In this document: positions 18,623 through 26,372 of the stretch, one piece after another
How positions within the stretch are numbered: the stretch's first letter is position 1
Layout: every line of letters begins with the position of its first letter
Source of the DNA: Acholeplasmatales bacterium
GTDB taxonomy: Bacteria; Bacillota_I; Bacilli_A; Acholeplasmatales; Anaeroplasmataceae
Direction of reading: 5' to 3'
DNA: 38,816 nucleotides
NCBI GenBank assembly: GCA_016288855.1
Contig: JAEELJ010000047.1
Coordinates: 1-38,816 of the forward strand
Program-made: the position numbers and the translations under genes
Notes under the pieces: generated by a model
Told to the model about the DNA's origin: nothing
Database searches by the model: none
What the model saw: the letters and a program-made list of their open reading frames with translations, nothing else

Positions 18623-19040
18623 AATCGTATTCCTCCATTTTATAATCAAAATAATTATTATACTTTATGAACTTCTTAATATTTCTAACAAGAGTATTTT
18701 TATAAATTGATAATTGCCTTTCAATTTTTCCTTTTTTCTTGCTAGTGTTGCACTTATCCTCTTCGATTCTCTCATATAAATTTTCAATCATATTTTGTTC
18801 TTGAACCGAATGACAATTTAAATACGGGTCTTTCGAATTAATTTCAACTAATTCGTCATATTCATTTTTATCAATTTTAACAACATCAATAATTGCATCC
18901 TTATGGTGATGTTTAACTCTTGGTAACCATCTTGCAATGCTGGCAGCTTCTTTTCTATTTTCCGCTTCAACAGGCATCCATACATTTATACAATTATTAA
19001 TTCCTACGTGACCGCATTTAACAAAAACCTTACAATACAT
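18612..19040 (-). CDS. Unknown 142-aa protein leading the RM operon
   Basis: I do not recognise the family. The start at 19040 is chosen because AGGAGG lies 9 nt upstream; the ATG at 19049 abuts that site. The N-terminal ~60 residues look like a small folded domain, with KCGHVG, then AENRKEAASIARWLPRVKHHHKDAIIDV; the Cys, His and clustered His-His-His residues could bind metal. The C-terminal half is charged and helical (EERIEED, TSKKKGKIERQ, LVRNIKKFIKYNNY) and may contact nucleic acid or protein. It is the first gene behind the repeat-flanked promoter at 19114-19142 and is translationally coupled to the half-S gene. Its position as leader of an RM operon suggests a regulatory or accessory role, but that is inference only. 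Confidence 0.6.
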   Translation of the reverse strand: MYCKVFVKCGHVGINNCINVWMPVEAENRKEAASIARWLPRVKHHHKDAIIDVVKIDKNEYDELVEINSKDPYLNCHSVQEQNMIENLYERIEEDKCNTSKKKGKIERQLSIYKNTLVRNIKKFIKYNNYFDYKMEEYDYAN

Positions 19041-19077
19041 ATTATACATCCTCCTATAAAATAATGCAATCGAAATG

Positions 19078-19167
19078 TTGTCATATTTTTTTGGTACTAT
19101 CGATTACACCTATATTGTAGCACCCAAATTATATGTTGTCAACAATTTTGTCATATTTTTTTGGTAC
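19078..19167 (-). promoter_or_regulatory. RM operon promoter flanked by two 20-bp direct repeats
   Basis: On the minus strand TTGACA (19137-19142) and TACAAT (19114-19119) are exactly 17 nt apart. An identical 20-mer, GTACCAAAAAAATATGACAA on the minus strand, occurs at 19148-19167 just upstream of -35 and again at 19078-19097 just after the likely transcription start, 70 bp apart. Two perfect copies on both sides of a strong promoter look like operators. Each copy is bipartite (GTACC, A-rich spacer, ATGAC), like a type I recognition site. Confidence 0.8.
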
Positions 19168-19180
19168 ATATTAATTGGTG

Positions 19181-19208
19181 CAAAAAAAGAACCTATTAAT
19201 AGGTTCTT
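19181..19208 (-). terminator. Terminator after the DUF262 gene
   Basis: A near-perfect palindrome (arms AAGAACCTATT / AATAGGTTCTT, 19187-19208) is followed on the minus strand by seven T. It insulates the DUF262 gene from the RM promoter. Confidence 0.9.
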
Positions 19209-19223
19209 AATTTATAAAATATT

Positions 19224-21626
19224 TTATATTTTTTCTACAAGGGCATCAATTTCTAATAAAACATTCATAATTGATTCCTTTGTTGCTTCAAAATTCTTTG
19301 AATAAAGCATATTCCATTGACGAGTCTTTTTAAACTCTAAAAAATTATTAGTCAATTTTGTTCCCAAATCCTTATTTGGAGTGTTCACCCATAGAGAAGC
19401 ATTCATTTCTTTGATATTAAAGTAAATTAATCCACTAGTATCAACCATTTCATTTGTTTCACTATTATATTTAAATTCTTCTCTTCCAAATATGCCATGT
19501 AATTTAACGGTATCAACTATAAAATTTCTATCTCCATCATATTGTTTTTTATAAATAAAATAATTGGCATTATTAGATACTATTTCATTTAAAACTTTAC
19601 CAACAGTTTCTCTATTTTTAAACAATTCATCTTTATTAGGTTTAGTATAAACTATTAAATCCTGTGGAATATAATTATCCTTTAACAAATGTTTTAAAAT
19701 TTGTTTAGCACTTCCACGATAATCTTCGCTTGGTGCAAGTATCTTTCCTATTTCATAGAAACTATACACCTTTTGTATTTTATTATTATGCTTTATAGCG
19801 ATTGGTTGAGCTCCAGTAAATAACTCATAGTTTATTTTTGTAACTGGATGAACATTACACTTTTCAAATAACGATGTATTTTCTTTTGCTTCCTCAATTG
19901 AATCAACTTTAAATAAGGCATTTGCCTGACTAACAAGATCATTATTTCTTGTATTGAAATTATCCAAATTCCATGTTGGATAGCTTGCAATATTTTTATT
20001 TAATGTAAACTTTGATTTCTTATATATTGATAACTTATAATCATATGACTTATTACTAGCATCGGTATTAGATGAAGTATCAATAAAACTCAAATTACCA
20101 ATACAATGTTTTCTTGGTGTTAAATCTTTGATTACTTGAGCATTCCAATACTCCTCTTTAGGAGTTTGTGGAAAAATATGTTCCACTCTTCTTTTCTCAT
20201 CTAAGATTACTCTTTCTTTGTGCCAAGTTGGATATCTACCATCCTCTAATGAATTTAATATTACATCACGTAATGCAGATTTATGATATAATTCACATGC
20301 TAAAAGTCTATCAACAAATTTGTCTCCAAAAATATACTCACCAAATCCATAATTTTTTGCATATTTAAAATAATTGTATATAGCCAAATACTTATCTTCA
20401 TTATTCTCAGCATTAATGTAAATTGATTGATATAAATTTACAAATAATTGACGATACTTATTTGATGTTACTCCACAAATTCTAGATTTAACTATAAATA
20501 CTAATATCAAATTTAAAATCTTATTCAATTCTTCTTTTCTATTGGAAGAACCATTAATAATTATTGGCTTAAATTCTTTACATTCAAACAATTTAATTAA
20601 AAAAGGATATACGGTCAATATATTCGTTCTATTAATTTCAGAAGTCAATCTAACCCATGATTCTTTCTTTTCTGAATCATTTAAATCTCTACACAAAATA
20701 TATCTATATACTTCTGAACAACTATATAAATCTTTTAATGCTTCTTTTTTGTAGTTGTCAGCTTTTTTCTGAGATTCAACATATTTTCTATATTCCTCAA
20801 AGACTTTATCTTCATTTACAATTTCGCCTTTTCTACTCATTACATAATTATGAATAAAAGATTCAAGATTATCTTGACCAACATTATTTTCAATTTTAAT
20901 CCAATAATTTTTATATAAGAAATCTCTATTACCTTCATTCATCAATAAATAATTTAAAACAAGATCATATTCTTTTAATCTAGCATTATTATAATTAAGT
21001 CTTTCAAAAATAATCTGAGAATCTTCGAATTTATTTAATACAATTTCAGAATTAAGCAAATACTTTATTCCTTCAACATATATATCAATGTTTTCTTTAT
21101 TTTTTAAATAATCAAATATTTCCTTATATCTTCTAGATAATACATTATCAATTAATTTTACTTGTGAATAATCATATGGAATATTTATAATCGTATTAAA
21201 AGTTGTTATATCTTCATCTTTTCTTTTATCTAAATTGATATATGAATTATCATCATCTATCATTAAAAGATTATTTAAGTACTTTCTATTATCCTCATTT
21301 GTTGTTATCAAAGATAAAGCCTTAATTATCAAAAACATAGTGATAAATCTTTGTTGACCATCAACAATTACATAATTGTCATTGTCTTTTTCTTTTTGTA
21401 AAACAAGAGTTCCAAAAAAATGATCTCTTTTTGATAAACCAATTTCATATATGTCATCAATTAGTCTTTTGCAATTGCCATCACATACACCACTTTTGTT
21501 ATCCTTATCCCAAACATAATCTCTTTGAAAGCAAGGAATAACAAATTGAACCCTAGGTTGAATATTATTTTTGTCACCATTTGGGTTATAAATCCAATCA
21601 ACAAATTTCTTATTCAAAATTTCCAT
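19224..21626 (-). CDS. DUF262/DUF1524 HNH protein, GmrSD-like type IV restriction or defence nuclease
   Basis: 800 residues from the ATG at 21626 (GTGGTGAT just upstream). The N-terminal DUF262 domain has the diagnostic IPCFQRDYVW and VDGQQR (88-93), the ParB-like nucleotidase motif. The middle is helical. A DUF1524-type HNH site occurs near residue 483 as RRVEHIFPQTP, followed by NLSFIDTSSNTDASNKS. The C-terminal ~200 residues form an extra domain. GmrSD proteins with this DUF262 plus HNH arrangement cut modified phage DNA; others of the family act in different defence settings. The gene has its own terminator and is separate from the type I operon, so the element carries two independent restriction functions. 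Confidence 0.85.
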   Translation of the reverse strand: MEILNKKFVDWIYNPNGDKNNIQPRVQFVIPCFQRDYVWDKDNKSGVCDGNCKRLIDDIYEIGLSKRDHFFGTLVLQKEKDNDNYVIVDGQQRFITMFLIIKALSLITTNEDNRKYLNNLLMIDDDNSYINLDKRKDEDITTFNTIINIPYDYSQVKLIDNVLSRRYKEIFDYLKNKENIDIYVEGIKYLLNSEIVLNKFEDSQIIFERLNYNNARLKEYDLVLNYLLMNEGNRDFLYKNYWIKIENNVGQDNLESFIHNYVMSRKGEIVNEDKVFEEYRKYVESQKKADNYKKEALKDLYSCSEVYRYILCRDLNDSEKKESWVRLTSEINRTNILTVYPFLIKLFECKEFKPIIINGSSNRKEELNKILNLILVFIVKSRICGVTSNKYRQLFVNLYQSIYINAENNEDKYLAIYNYFKYAKNYGFGEYIFGDKFVDRLLACELYHKSALRDVILNSLEDGRYPTWHKERVILDEKRRVEHIFPQTPKEEYWNAQVIKDLTPRKHCIGNLSFIDTSSNTDASNKSYDYKLSIYKKSKFTLNKNIASYPTWNLDNFNTRNNDLVSQANALFKVDSIEEAKENTSLFEKCNVHPVTKINYELFTGAQPIAIKHNNKIQKVYSFYEIGKILAPSEDYRGSAKQILKHLLKDNYIPQDLIVYTKPNKDELFKNRETVGKVLNEIVSNNANYFIYKKQYDGDRNFIVDTVKLHGIFGREEFKYNSETNEMVDTSGLIYFNIKEMNASLWVNTPNKDLGTKLTNNFLEFKKTRQWNMLYSKNFEATKESIMNVLLEIDALVEKI

Positions 21627-21684
21627 AAAAATCACCACACAGAATAGTTTTCAACAAAATAATTATAGCATTTATCACGCATTA

Positions 21685-21711
21685 AAAAAACCCTTATATT
21701 TTCATATAAGG
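21685..21711 (-). terminator. Terminator after the 96-aa orphan
   Basis: The stem CCTTATAT / ATATAAGG with a 4-nt loop (21692-21711) is followed on the minus strand by a run of seven T. Confidence 0.88.
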
Positions 21712-21724
21712 ATTCTAATTCAAA

Positions 21725-22015
21725 TCAATATTCACCTTTTAGAATACATGTTCTAACATACATATAATAAAAATATCCATCATAGTAATCATCGAAATAA
21801 TATATTTCATTTAGTGTAGTTATATTACTCCAATCAGTTTTACTAGTATAGATAAAAACACCGATAAAATAATCTACTTCCTTTTTGTTTTTTCTTGTAC
21901 CCAAAATAATATAAGGAAAGTTCTCTTCTAATTCACTTTTTGAAAAATACGAGTTGCTCCTATGTTTTCCTTCACGTATATCATCTGGTGTTCTGCCTAG
22001 TATTTTTTCCAACAT
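21725..22015 (-). CDS. Unknown 96-aa cargo protein
   Basis: Not recognised. The start at 22015 is chosen for GGGAGGTG about 8 nt upstream. It begins MLEKILGRTPDDIREGKH, continues with a segment predicted as beta strands (YIILGTRK, DYFIGVFIYTSK), and ends in a tyrosine-rich tail (YYFDDYYDGYFYYMYV). No signal peptide or clear membrane span. It has its own terminator. It is the element gene nearest the right end and thus the first accessory gene inside it; a defence-linked role is only a guess from the neighbours. Confidence 0.55.
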   Translation of the reverse strand: MLEKILGRTPDDIREGKHRSNSYFSKSELEENFPYIILGTRKNKKEVDYFIGVFIYTSKTDWSNITTLNEIYYFDDYYDGYFYYMYVRTCILKGEY

Positions 22016-22024
22016 AAAATTCAC

Positions 22025-22244
22025 CTCCCTATAAAAATGTTTATATGAAAGGCTATTTCTTTTAACAAATAAAAAAATTGATCATTTGTTCATTGTAGCC
22101 TTTCAGGCATAATTGTATCTGGGGACACATTCCCCAAACCCTTTGAACATCAACCAACTTTATCTATAAACACTATTTAACACCAATATATATTTACTAT
22201 AGATATACACCATAAACACTATTGGTAATAATACTATCGATAAC
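22025..22244. repeat. Right end of the element: nested hairpin, direct repeats and core-type sites
   Basis: No gene. A 10-bp perfect inverted repeat TGAAAGGCTA / TAGCCTTTCA (22046-22055, 22096-22105) encloses a second pair AACAAAT / ATTTGTT (22064-22070, 22084-22090). GGGGA-N5-TCCCC follows at about 22121-22135. ATAAACACTATT occurs twice as a direct repeat (22166-22177, 22212-22223). At the border GTTAT (minus, 22244-22240) faces ATTAC across 10 nt, as at the left end. These are likely recombinase binding sites and perhaps a structured leader RNA. Confidence 0.6.
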
Positions 22245-23123
22245 TAAGACAATAACATCATATTTATTGTAATTAGCTTCATCTCTTAAAAAATTAAATG
22301 TATCATCACATATAACATTAATATTATCAAATCCATTTAATTTAGCATTTTCTAATATATTATCACATGCAAGCTTTGATATATCTAATGCTGTAACAGA
22401 TTTAGCCCCATTCTTACATGCGTTTAAAGCAAATCCACCTACATTAGAAAACAAATCTAATACATCCTTATTTTTACAATAATGCTTAATATTATCTCTA
22501 TTATATTTTTGATCTAAGAAATAACCAGTCTTTTGACCATTTTCCATATCTACATAAAATTTAATACCATTTTCTTTAACTAATACCTTAGGATTAAAAG
22601 AATTATAAATAGGACCTGTGAATGCATCCATTCCTTCTTTTTCTAGTGATGCCATATCGCTTCTTTCATAAATTCCTTTTGGATTTAACAATTTAACTAA
22701 AGAATTAATAATCCAATCCTTATGCAAAGATAATCCTAAAGATGATATTTGAATACATAAGTAATCACCATATTTATCAACAACTAATCCAGGTATAAAA
22801 TCAGCTTCACTAAATACTAATCTCATACAATTAGAATCATTTAAATCTAATGATTTTCTATAATTAATTGCATCACTTAATCTCTTATAAAAGAATGCTT
22901 CATCAATAACATCATTTTTATCTAAAGATAATATTCTAACCATAATTTTAGAAGTCAAATTAAAAAAACCATATGCTAAAAATTTATGGTCAAAAGTTAA
23001 TACCTCACAAATATCTCCATCTTTTATTTCACCTTGAAAGGAATTAACCTCATTGTTAAAAACCCAAGGGAATCCTTCAAGCTTTTCCTTCTCTTCATTT
23101 TTATTTAAAATAACAGAAAACAT
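22245..23123 (-). pseudogene. rlmI: 5' fragment of the split rlmI-like methyltransferase
   Basis: About 293 residues of an RlmI homologue: PUA-like start (GFPWVFNNEVNSF), KYGDYLCIQ, GIYERSD, NGQKTGYFLDQ and SAM motif I DLFSNVGGFALNA, stopping exactly at VIVL just before the catalytic DPPAF. After that the frame enters element sequence and hits a stop about 17 residues later, at 22197. The remaining C-terminal part is at 2474-2764. The start at 23123 fits GAGGTAA 9-10 nt upstream better than the ATG at 23129. The truncated product may still fold as a PUA domain plus half a Rossmann fold but lacks the Pro-Pro and Cys catalytic motifs. Confidence 0.93.
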
Positions 23124-23160
23124 AATCATTTACCTCAAGTAAAATTATAACATATAAATA

Positions 23161-23187
23161 AAAAAAGGGAATTAATAAAAATTCCCT
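23161..23187 (-). terminator. Terminator after the ABC permease operon
   Basis: The stem AGGGAATT / AATTCCCT (23166-23187) is followed on the minus strand by seven T. It closes the 27044-23201 operon. Confidence 0.88.
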
Positions 23188-23200
23188 TATAAGCCATAGC

Positions 23201-24163
23201 TTACTGTTTTATTAAAGTAATATTATTATAGAATACTTTCTTTTTTAAATATATGATAGAAAGAATAAATACACCAATAGATATTAATAATTTAGAAAAT
23301 AAAGATACTAAAATGAATGCAATATCATATCCTCTTACTAATAATTCAAATGGATAAACAAATAATAAATCAGCAACTATATTATTTAAAAACAATGACC
23401 CAAAAGATAAAAAAATTAATATTAAACCAATAATAATTGTAATAATACTATTCTTATATAGAGATGATACAAATATACTGATTAAAAAATAAGATATAAA
23501 AGTAATAAAATATATTAATATTCCTAACCATATATAACCACTAAAGCTAATAGAAGATATATTATTACCAGTTAAAATAATATATTCACAATCACCTTTT
23601 AGATTCATTAATAATACTACCTCTAATAATAAAGATAATATAAATATTATAGATGAAATTATAAATGACAATAAAACCTTATTCTTCCATATAATAAAAT
23701 TATTCTTATTACCGCTATATACTAATTTAAAGGTTTTTTGTGATACATCATCATTAAATATCCTAACATTAATAATTAATAATATTACTGCAATCATTAT
23801 ACTATATGATGTTAGACATATCATATGAAATGATGCTTTCTCATTAAAAATAGATATTTCACTAGTTAATCTAAATTCTTCGTATTTAATATCATTTTCA
23901 TATAAATAAGTGTATAAATCTAATTTTTCTTTACTTTCATATTTATCCTTATTGTCTACAGGATTATTATAAAAATATTCATAATTATCAATTATCTCTT
24001 TTAATTCTTCTTTAGTACTATATTCTCTAACATAGGATGTTCTATCTAGATTAATAGTATTAAACATAAATAAGATAGGAACAAAGGTAATTAATATAAT
24101 TAAAATAAACCAAATAGGTAATAAAAGCTTATCATGAAATAATTTATTGACCTCTTTTATCAT
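23201..24163 (-). CDS. ABC-2-type membrane permease of the peptidase-linked transporter
   Basis: 320 residues with one membrane span near residues 15-33, a ~80-residue outside loop rich in charged residues (about 35-115), then five or so further spans (IMIAVILLIINV, SSIIFILSLLLEVVLL, SGYIWLGILIYFITFISYF, ITIIIGLILIFLSF, LISIGVFILSIIYL). This is the layout of ABC-2 exporter permeases. Its ATG overlaps the stop of the ATPase gene as ATGA, so the two are translated together and form one transporter. The substrate is unknown. Confidence 0.75.
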   Translation of the reverse strand: MIKEVNKLFHDKLLLPIWFILIILITFVPILFMFNTINLDRTSYVREYSTKEELKEIIDNYEYFYNNPVDNKDKYESKEKLDLYTYLYENDIKYEEFRLTSEISIFNEKASFHMICLTSYSIMIAVILLIINVRIFNDDVSQKTFKLVYSGNKNNFIIWKNKVLLSFIISSIIFILSLLLEVVLLMNLKGDCEYIILTGNNISSISFSGYIWLGILIYFITFISYFLISIFVSSLYKNSIITIIIGLILIFLSFGSLFLNNIVADLLFVYPFELLVRGYDIAFILVSLFSKLLISIGVFILSIIYLKKKVFYNNITLIKQ

Positions 24164-24939
24164 ATAACAAATGAAATATTCAATATTTCATATTCCTTTC
24201 TTAATTTTAATATACCATCTAATTCTTCATCAGTAACTTCAATAGTATAATCATTATTATTTATAGAATATAAGATATTATTATTTTCTAAATACTCATT
24301 AAATTTATTATTTCTAACTGTTACATTAACTAATATTTTATTATTACTTTCTACTTTTTCTAGCTTATTATTTAGTAATAATATTTCATTAGGATTTAAT
24401 TTATTAATAAAATAATAATCATGCGTTGCAATAATAATTAATTTATTCTCTTTTTCTTTATTTACTTTTTCAATAAATATATCTAAGCTTTCTTGGTCTA
24501 AGGCAATAGTTGGTTCATCAAATAATAAAATGTCATTATCTGATGAGAATACATTTAAAACCATAAGCTTTTGTTTTGTACCTAAAGATATTTTATTAAA
24601 TGTTTTATTCTTATGTTCATCAATTAATAAAGAATCATATAATTCTTTATCTATTTCATTCTTAGCTAAATAATCTAATTGATCTTTAACAATTAAATTA
24701 CTATATCCACATGCATCTTCAATAATTCCATATGGAATTGATGTTGCAGATATTTCGCCACCATTAAGCTTAATTTGGTTTAACATAGCTTTTAATAAAG
24801 TAGATTTTCCAGATCCATTTCTACCTTTAATTATATATAATCCAGGACCATTAAATTCATATGATAAATTATTAATTATATCTTTATTTTTATCATAAGA
24901 TAGAGTGATATTATTTAGTTTGATAATAATTCTTTTCAT
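24160..24939 (-). CDS. ABC transporter ATP-binding protein
   Basis: 259 residues from the ATG at 24939; the longer frame to 24978 runs deep into the upstream gene. Walker A GRNGSGKST, a signature in the variant form ISLGTKQKLMVL, Walker B ILLFDEPTIALD and the switch His in IATHDYYF are all present. It powers the permease encoded next, with which it shares an ATGA overlap. The last ~60 residues form a small alpha/beta extension. The start overlaps the end of the 210-aa gene by 29 bp. Confidence 0.88.
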   Translation of the reverse strand: MKRIIIKLNNITLSYDKNKDIINNLSYEFNGPGLYIIKGRNGSGKSTLLKAMLNQIKLNGGEISATSIPYGIIEDACGYSNLIVKDQLDYLAKNEIDKELYDSLLIDEHKNKTFNKISLGTKQKLMVLNVFSSDNDILLFDEPTIALDQESLDIFIEKVNKEKENKLIIIATHDYYFINKLNPNEILLLNNKLEKVESNNKILVNVTVRNNKFNEYLENNNILYSINNNDYTIEVTDEELDGILKLRKEYEILNISFVI

Positions 24940-25543
24940 ATATATAAAAACCTTCTTCTTCAAGTTCAAATCTAACAATAAATCCTAATATAATATCACT
25001 TGCGGCAAGAATCAAAACTTCATCACCATTAATCTGGCATATGTTACTATTTAATGTATTAAAGTAATTAATTAATGTTTCTTTACTATTTATATCAAAT
25101 ACATTATCTTCTAAAGAATCATATGAAACATAATTATAAAATTCATTTTGTTCATTTATTTTTACTTCAGGAATTATATTATCTAAAGTAAATGTTTCAA
25201 AAGAAAATATATTATCTTTAGTGTAATTAGTTACCACTATTTCACTTTTAATTATTTCAATAGTGAAATAATAACCATCATCATACATAATATATTTATA
25301 ATCATTAATACATTTATATAATTTATCAGAAGATTTAAATTCTTCTATAGTCTTATTCTTATCTTTAACATAATAAGAATCATACTTCTTTTCTAATGAA
25401 TATTTACCTAAAGATATAGTATCAGTTAAATCATATCTCATCACTTCTAATGATACTTTAGTATTCATTTTTATAATAAAAACAATAAATACTACTACTA
25501 TTAATATAATTGGTATAAAAAATAAAAATAACTTCTTTTTCAT
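24911..25543 (-). CDS. Membrane-anchored protein, paralogue of the one at 26373-27044
   Basis: 210 residues with one N-terminal membrane span (LFLFFIPIILIVVVFIVFII) and an outside domain. The C-terminal part, SYDSLEDNVFDINSKETLINYFNTLNS then QINGDEVLIL, matches in order TYESLDD...FFDIKSKEDILSFYNMINP then RIDGNEIYLK of the 26373-27044 protein, so the two are paralogues flanking the peptidase. I do not recognise the family. The ribosome site (AGGAAC) is weak. It probably works at the cell surface together with the peptidase and the ABC transporter. Confidence 0.7.
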   Translation of the reverse strand: MKKKLFLFFIPIILIVVVFIVFIIKMNTKVSLEVMRYDLTDTISLGKYSLEKKYDSYYVKDKNKTIEEFKSSDKLYKCINDYKYIMYDDGYYFTIEIIKSEIVVTNYTKDNIFSFETFTLDNIIPEVKINEQNEFYNYVSYDSLEDNVFDINSKETLINYFNTLNSNICQINGDEVLILAASDIILGFIVRFELEEEGFYIYEKNYYQTK

Positions 25544-25545
25544 AG

Positions 25546-26355
25546 TTAGTTCCTATCTGGAATATCTACACCAATAACATATTCCTCTGTAGTACCAATT
25601 GGAAAATAATCATAAGCTTCATCTATTTCATCAACAGTAGCACCTTTATAAGCAATCCCATCAACCCAACCACTGCAGCAAATAATATAATGATGGTATG
25701 ATGTTACTCTTTCGGTCCATGTATGCCATAAAAATCTATTTGTTTTGTCATAGTCAAATGAAACCTGTAGATACCCATTTGCAACCATAGAATGCCCTTC
25801 TACACCAAAAAGTTGAACCTTTCCATAAGAATCACCATTTTTTGCTTTAGTAAAATCATAAACACCTTGATATATCTTATTTTTATTTATCCATGTTGTG
25901 TGATTGATTCCTTTCATTGCAAGAATATCTGAGAAAATGGATTGTTCATAGTAATTTTTTGTACCACCTTCAGTTGGATTAAACCACCCTTTTATAGATG
26001 CATAATTATAACATGTTTCGAATAATTCGTAGTCACTTGTGTCATCTTCTAAATAAAACTGTAGTGCAACTGCAGATGAAACAATAGAGCAACTCCCTTC
26101 ACAATCTTTCCCCTTATTTCGCATGTATTTATTCATTCTACCCTGAGAAATATTTCGGCACGGTACAAAATCATATTCAACCTTGTAATTGCTAACATTG
26201 GCAAATTGAGGAAGTAATAATTTCTTTATATCTGATTGTGTATATTCAATTATATCTAAAACATTAGCTCTATTAATTTTGTAGATATAAGGTCTATAGA
26301 CATCAATTAAAACTATAATTGTAACAATAAATATTATATTAAAAAACTTTTTCAT
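25546..26355 (-). CDS. Putative membrane-anchored papain/C39-like cysteine peptidase
   Basis: 269 residues with an N-terminal hydrophobic anchor (residues 4-20). The segment CEGSCSIVSSAVALQFY places C89 at the start of a helix, as in C39/papain-like peptidases, and VEGHSMVANGYLQ supplies H188 in the typical GHS(V/M)VAxGY setting; a third residue may lie in the later SYHHYIICCSGW region. These support a cysteine peptidase fold, though the oxyanion Gln is not obvious. The ribosome site is unusually G-rich (TTGGGGGAATTAG). Sitting between two paralogous surface proteins and ahead of an ABC transporter, it may mature or degrade an exported peptide, but no small precursor gene is visible in the operon. 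Confidence 0.65.
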   Translation of the reverse strand: MKKFFNIIFIVTIIVLIDVYRPYIYKINRANVLDIIEYTQSDIKKLLLPQFANVSNYKVEYDFVPCRNISQGRMNKYMRNKGKDCEGSCSIVSSAVALQFYLEDDTSDYELFETCYNYASIKGWFNPTEGGTKNYYEQSIFSDILAMKGINHTTWINKNKIYQGVYDFTKAKNGDSYGKVQLFGVEGHSMVANGYLQVSFDYDKTNRFLWHTWTERVTSYHHYIICCSGWVDGIAYKGATVDEIDEAYDYFPIGTTEEYVIGVDIPDRN

Positions 26356-26372
26356 ACTAATTCCCCCAATTT

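Larger units (their letters stand above)
2765..22244. mobile_element. ~19.5 kb tyrosine-recombinase transposon (Tn554/recombinase-trio type) with defence cargo, inserted in rlmI
   Basis: Both edges are defined by the two halves of one methyltransferase gene: codons to VIVL end at 22245 and resume with PPAF at 2764. Inside lie three consecutive tyrosine recombinases, two TnpC-like proteins, a type I RM operon, a DUF262 nuclease and a second complete rlmI. Both ends begin, reading inward, with TAGTT and carry GTTAT-N10-AT(A/T)AC. No long target duplication is visible, as expected for Tn554-like strand exchange. The exact crossover cannot be fixed to better than about 6 bp without the empty site. 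Base composition resembles the host. Three recombinases in series recall RIT elements; the small TnpC-like genes recall Tn554. I call it related to both, member of neither with certainty. Confidence 0.9.

Noticed and set aside
18053-19040. The 142-aa gene plus half-S as a toxin-antitoxin pair
   Set aside because: The second gene clearly resembles an HsdS half and the first has no toxin or antitoxin motif that I can see.
22197-22244. C-terminal tail of the rlmI 5' fragment (about 17 extra residues)
   Set aside because: It is read-through into the element end up to the first stop and has no counterpart in the intact copy.
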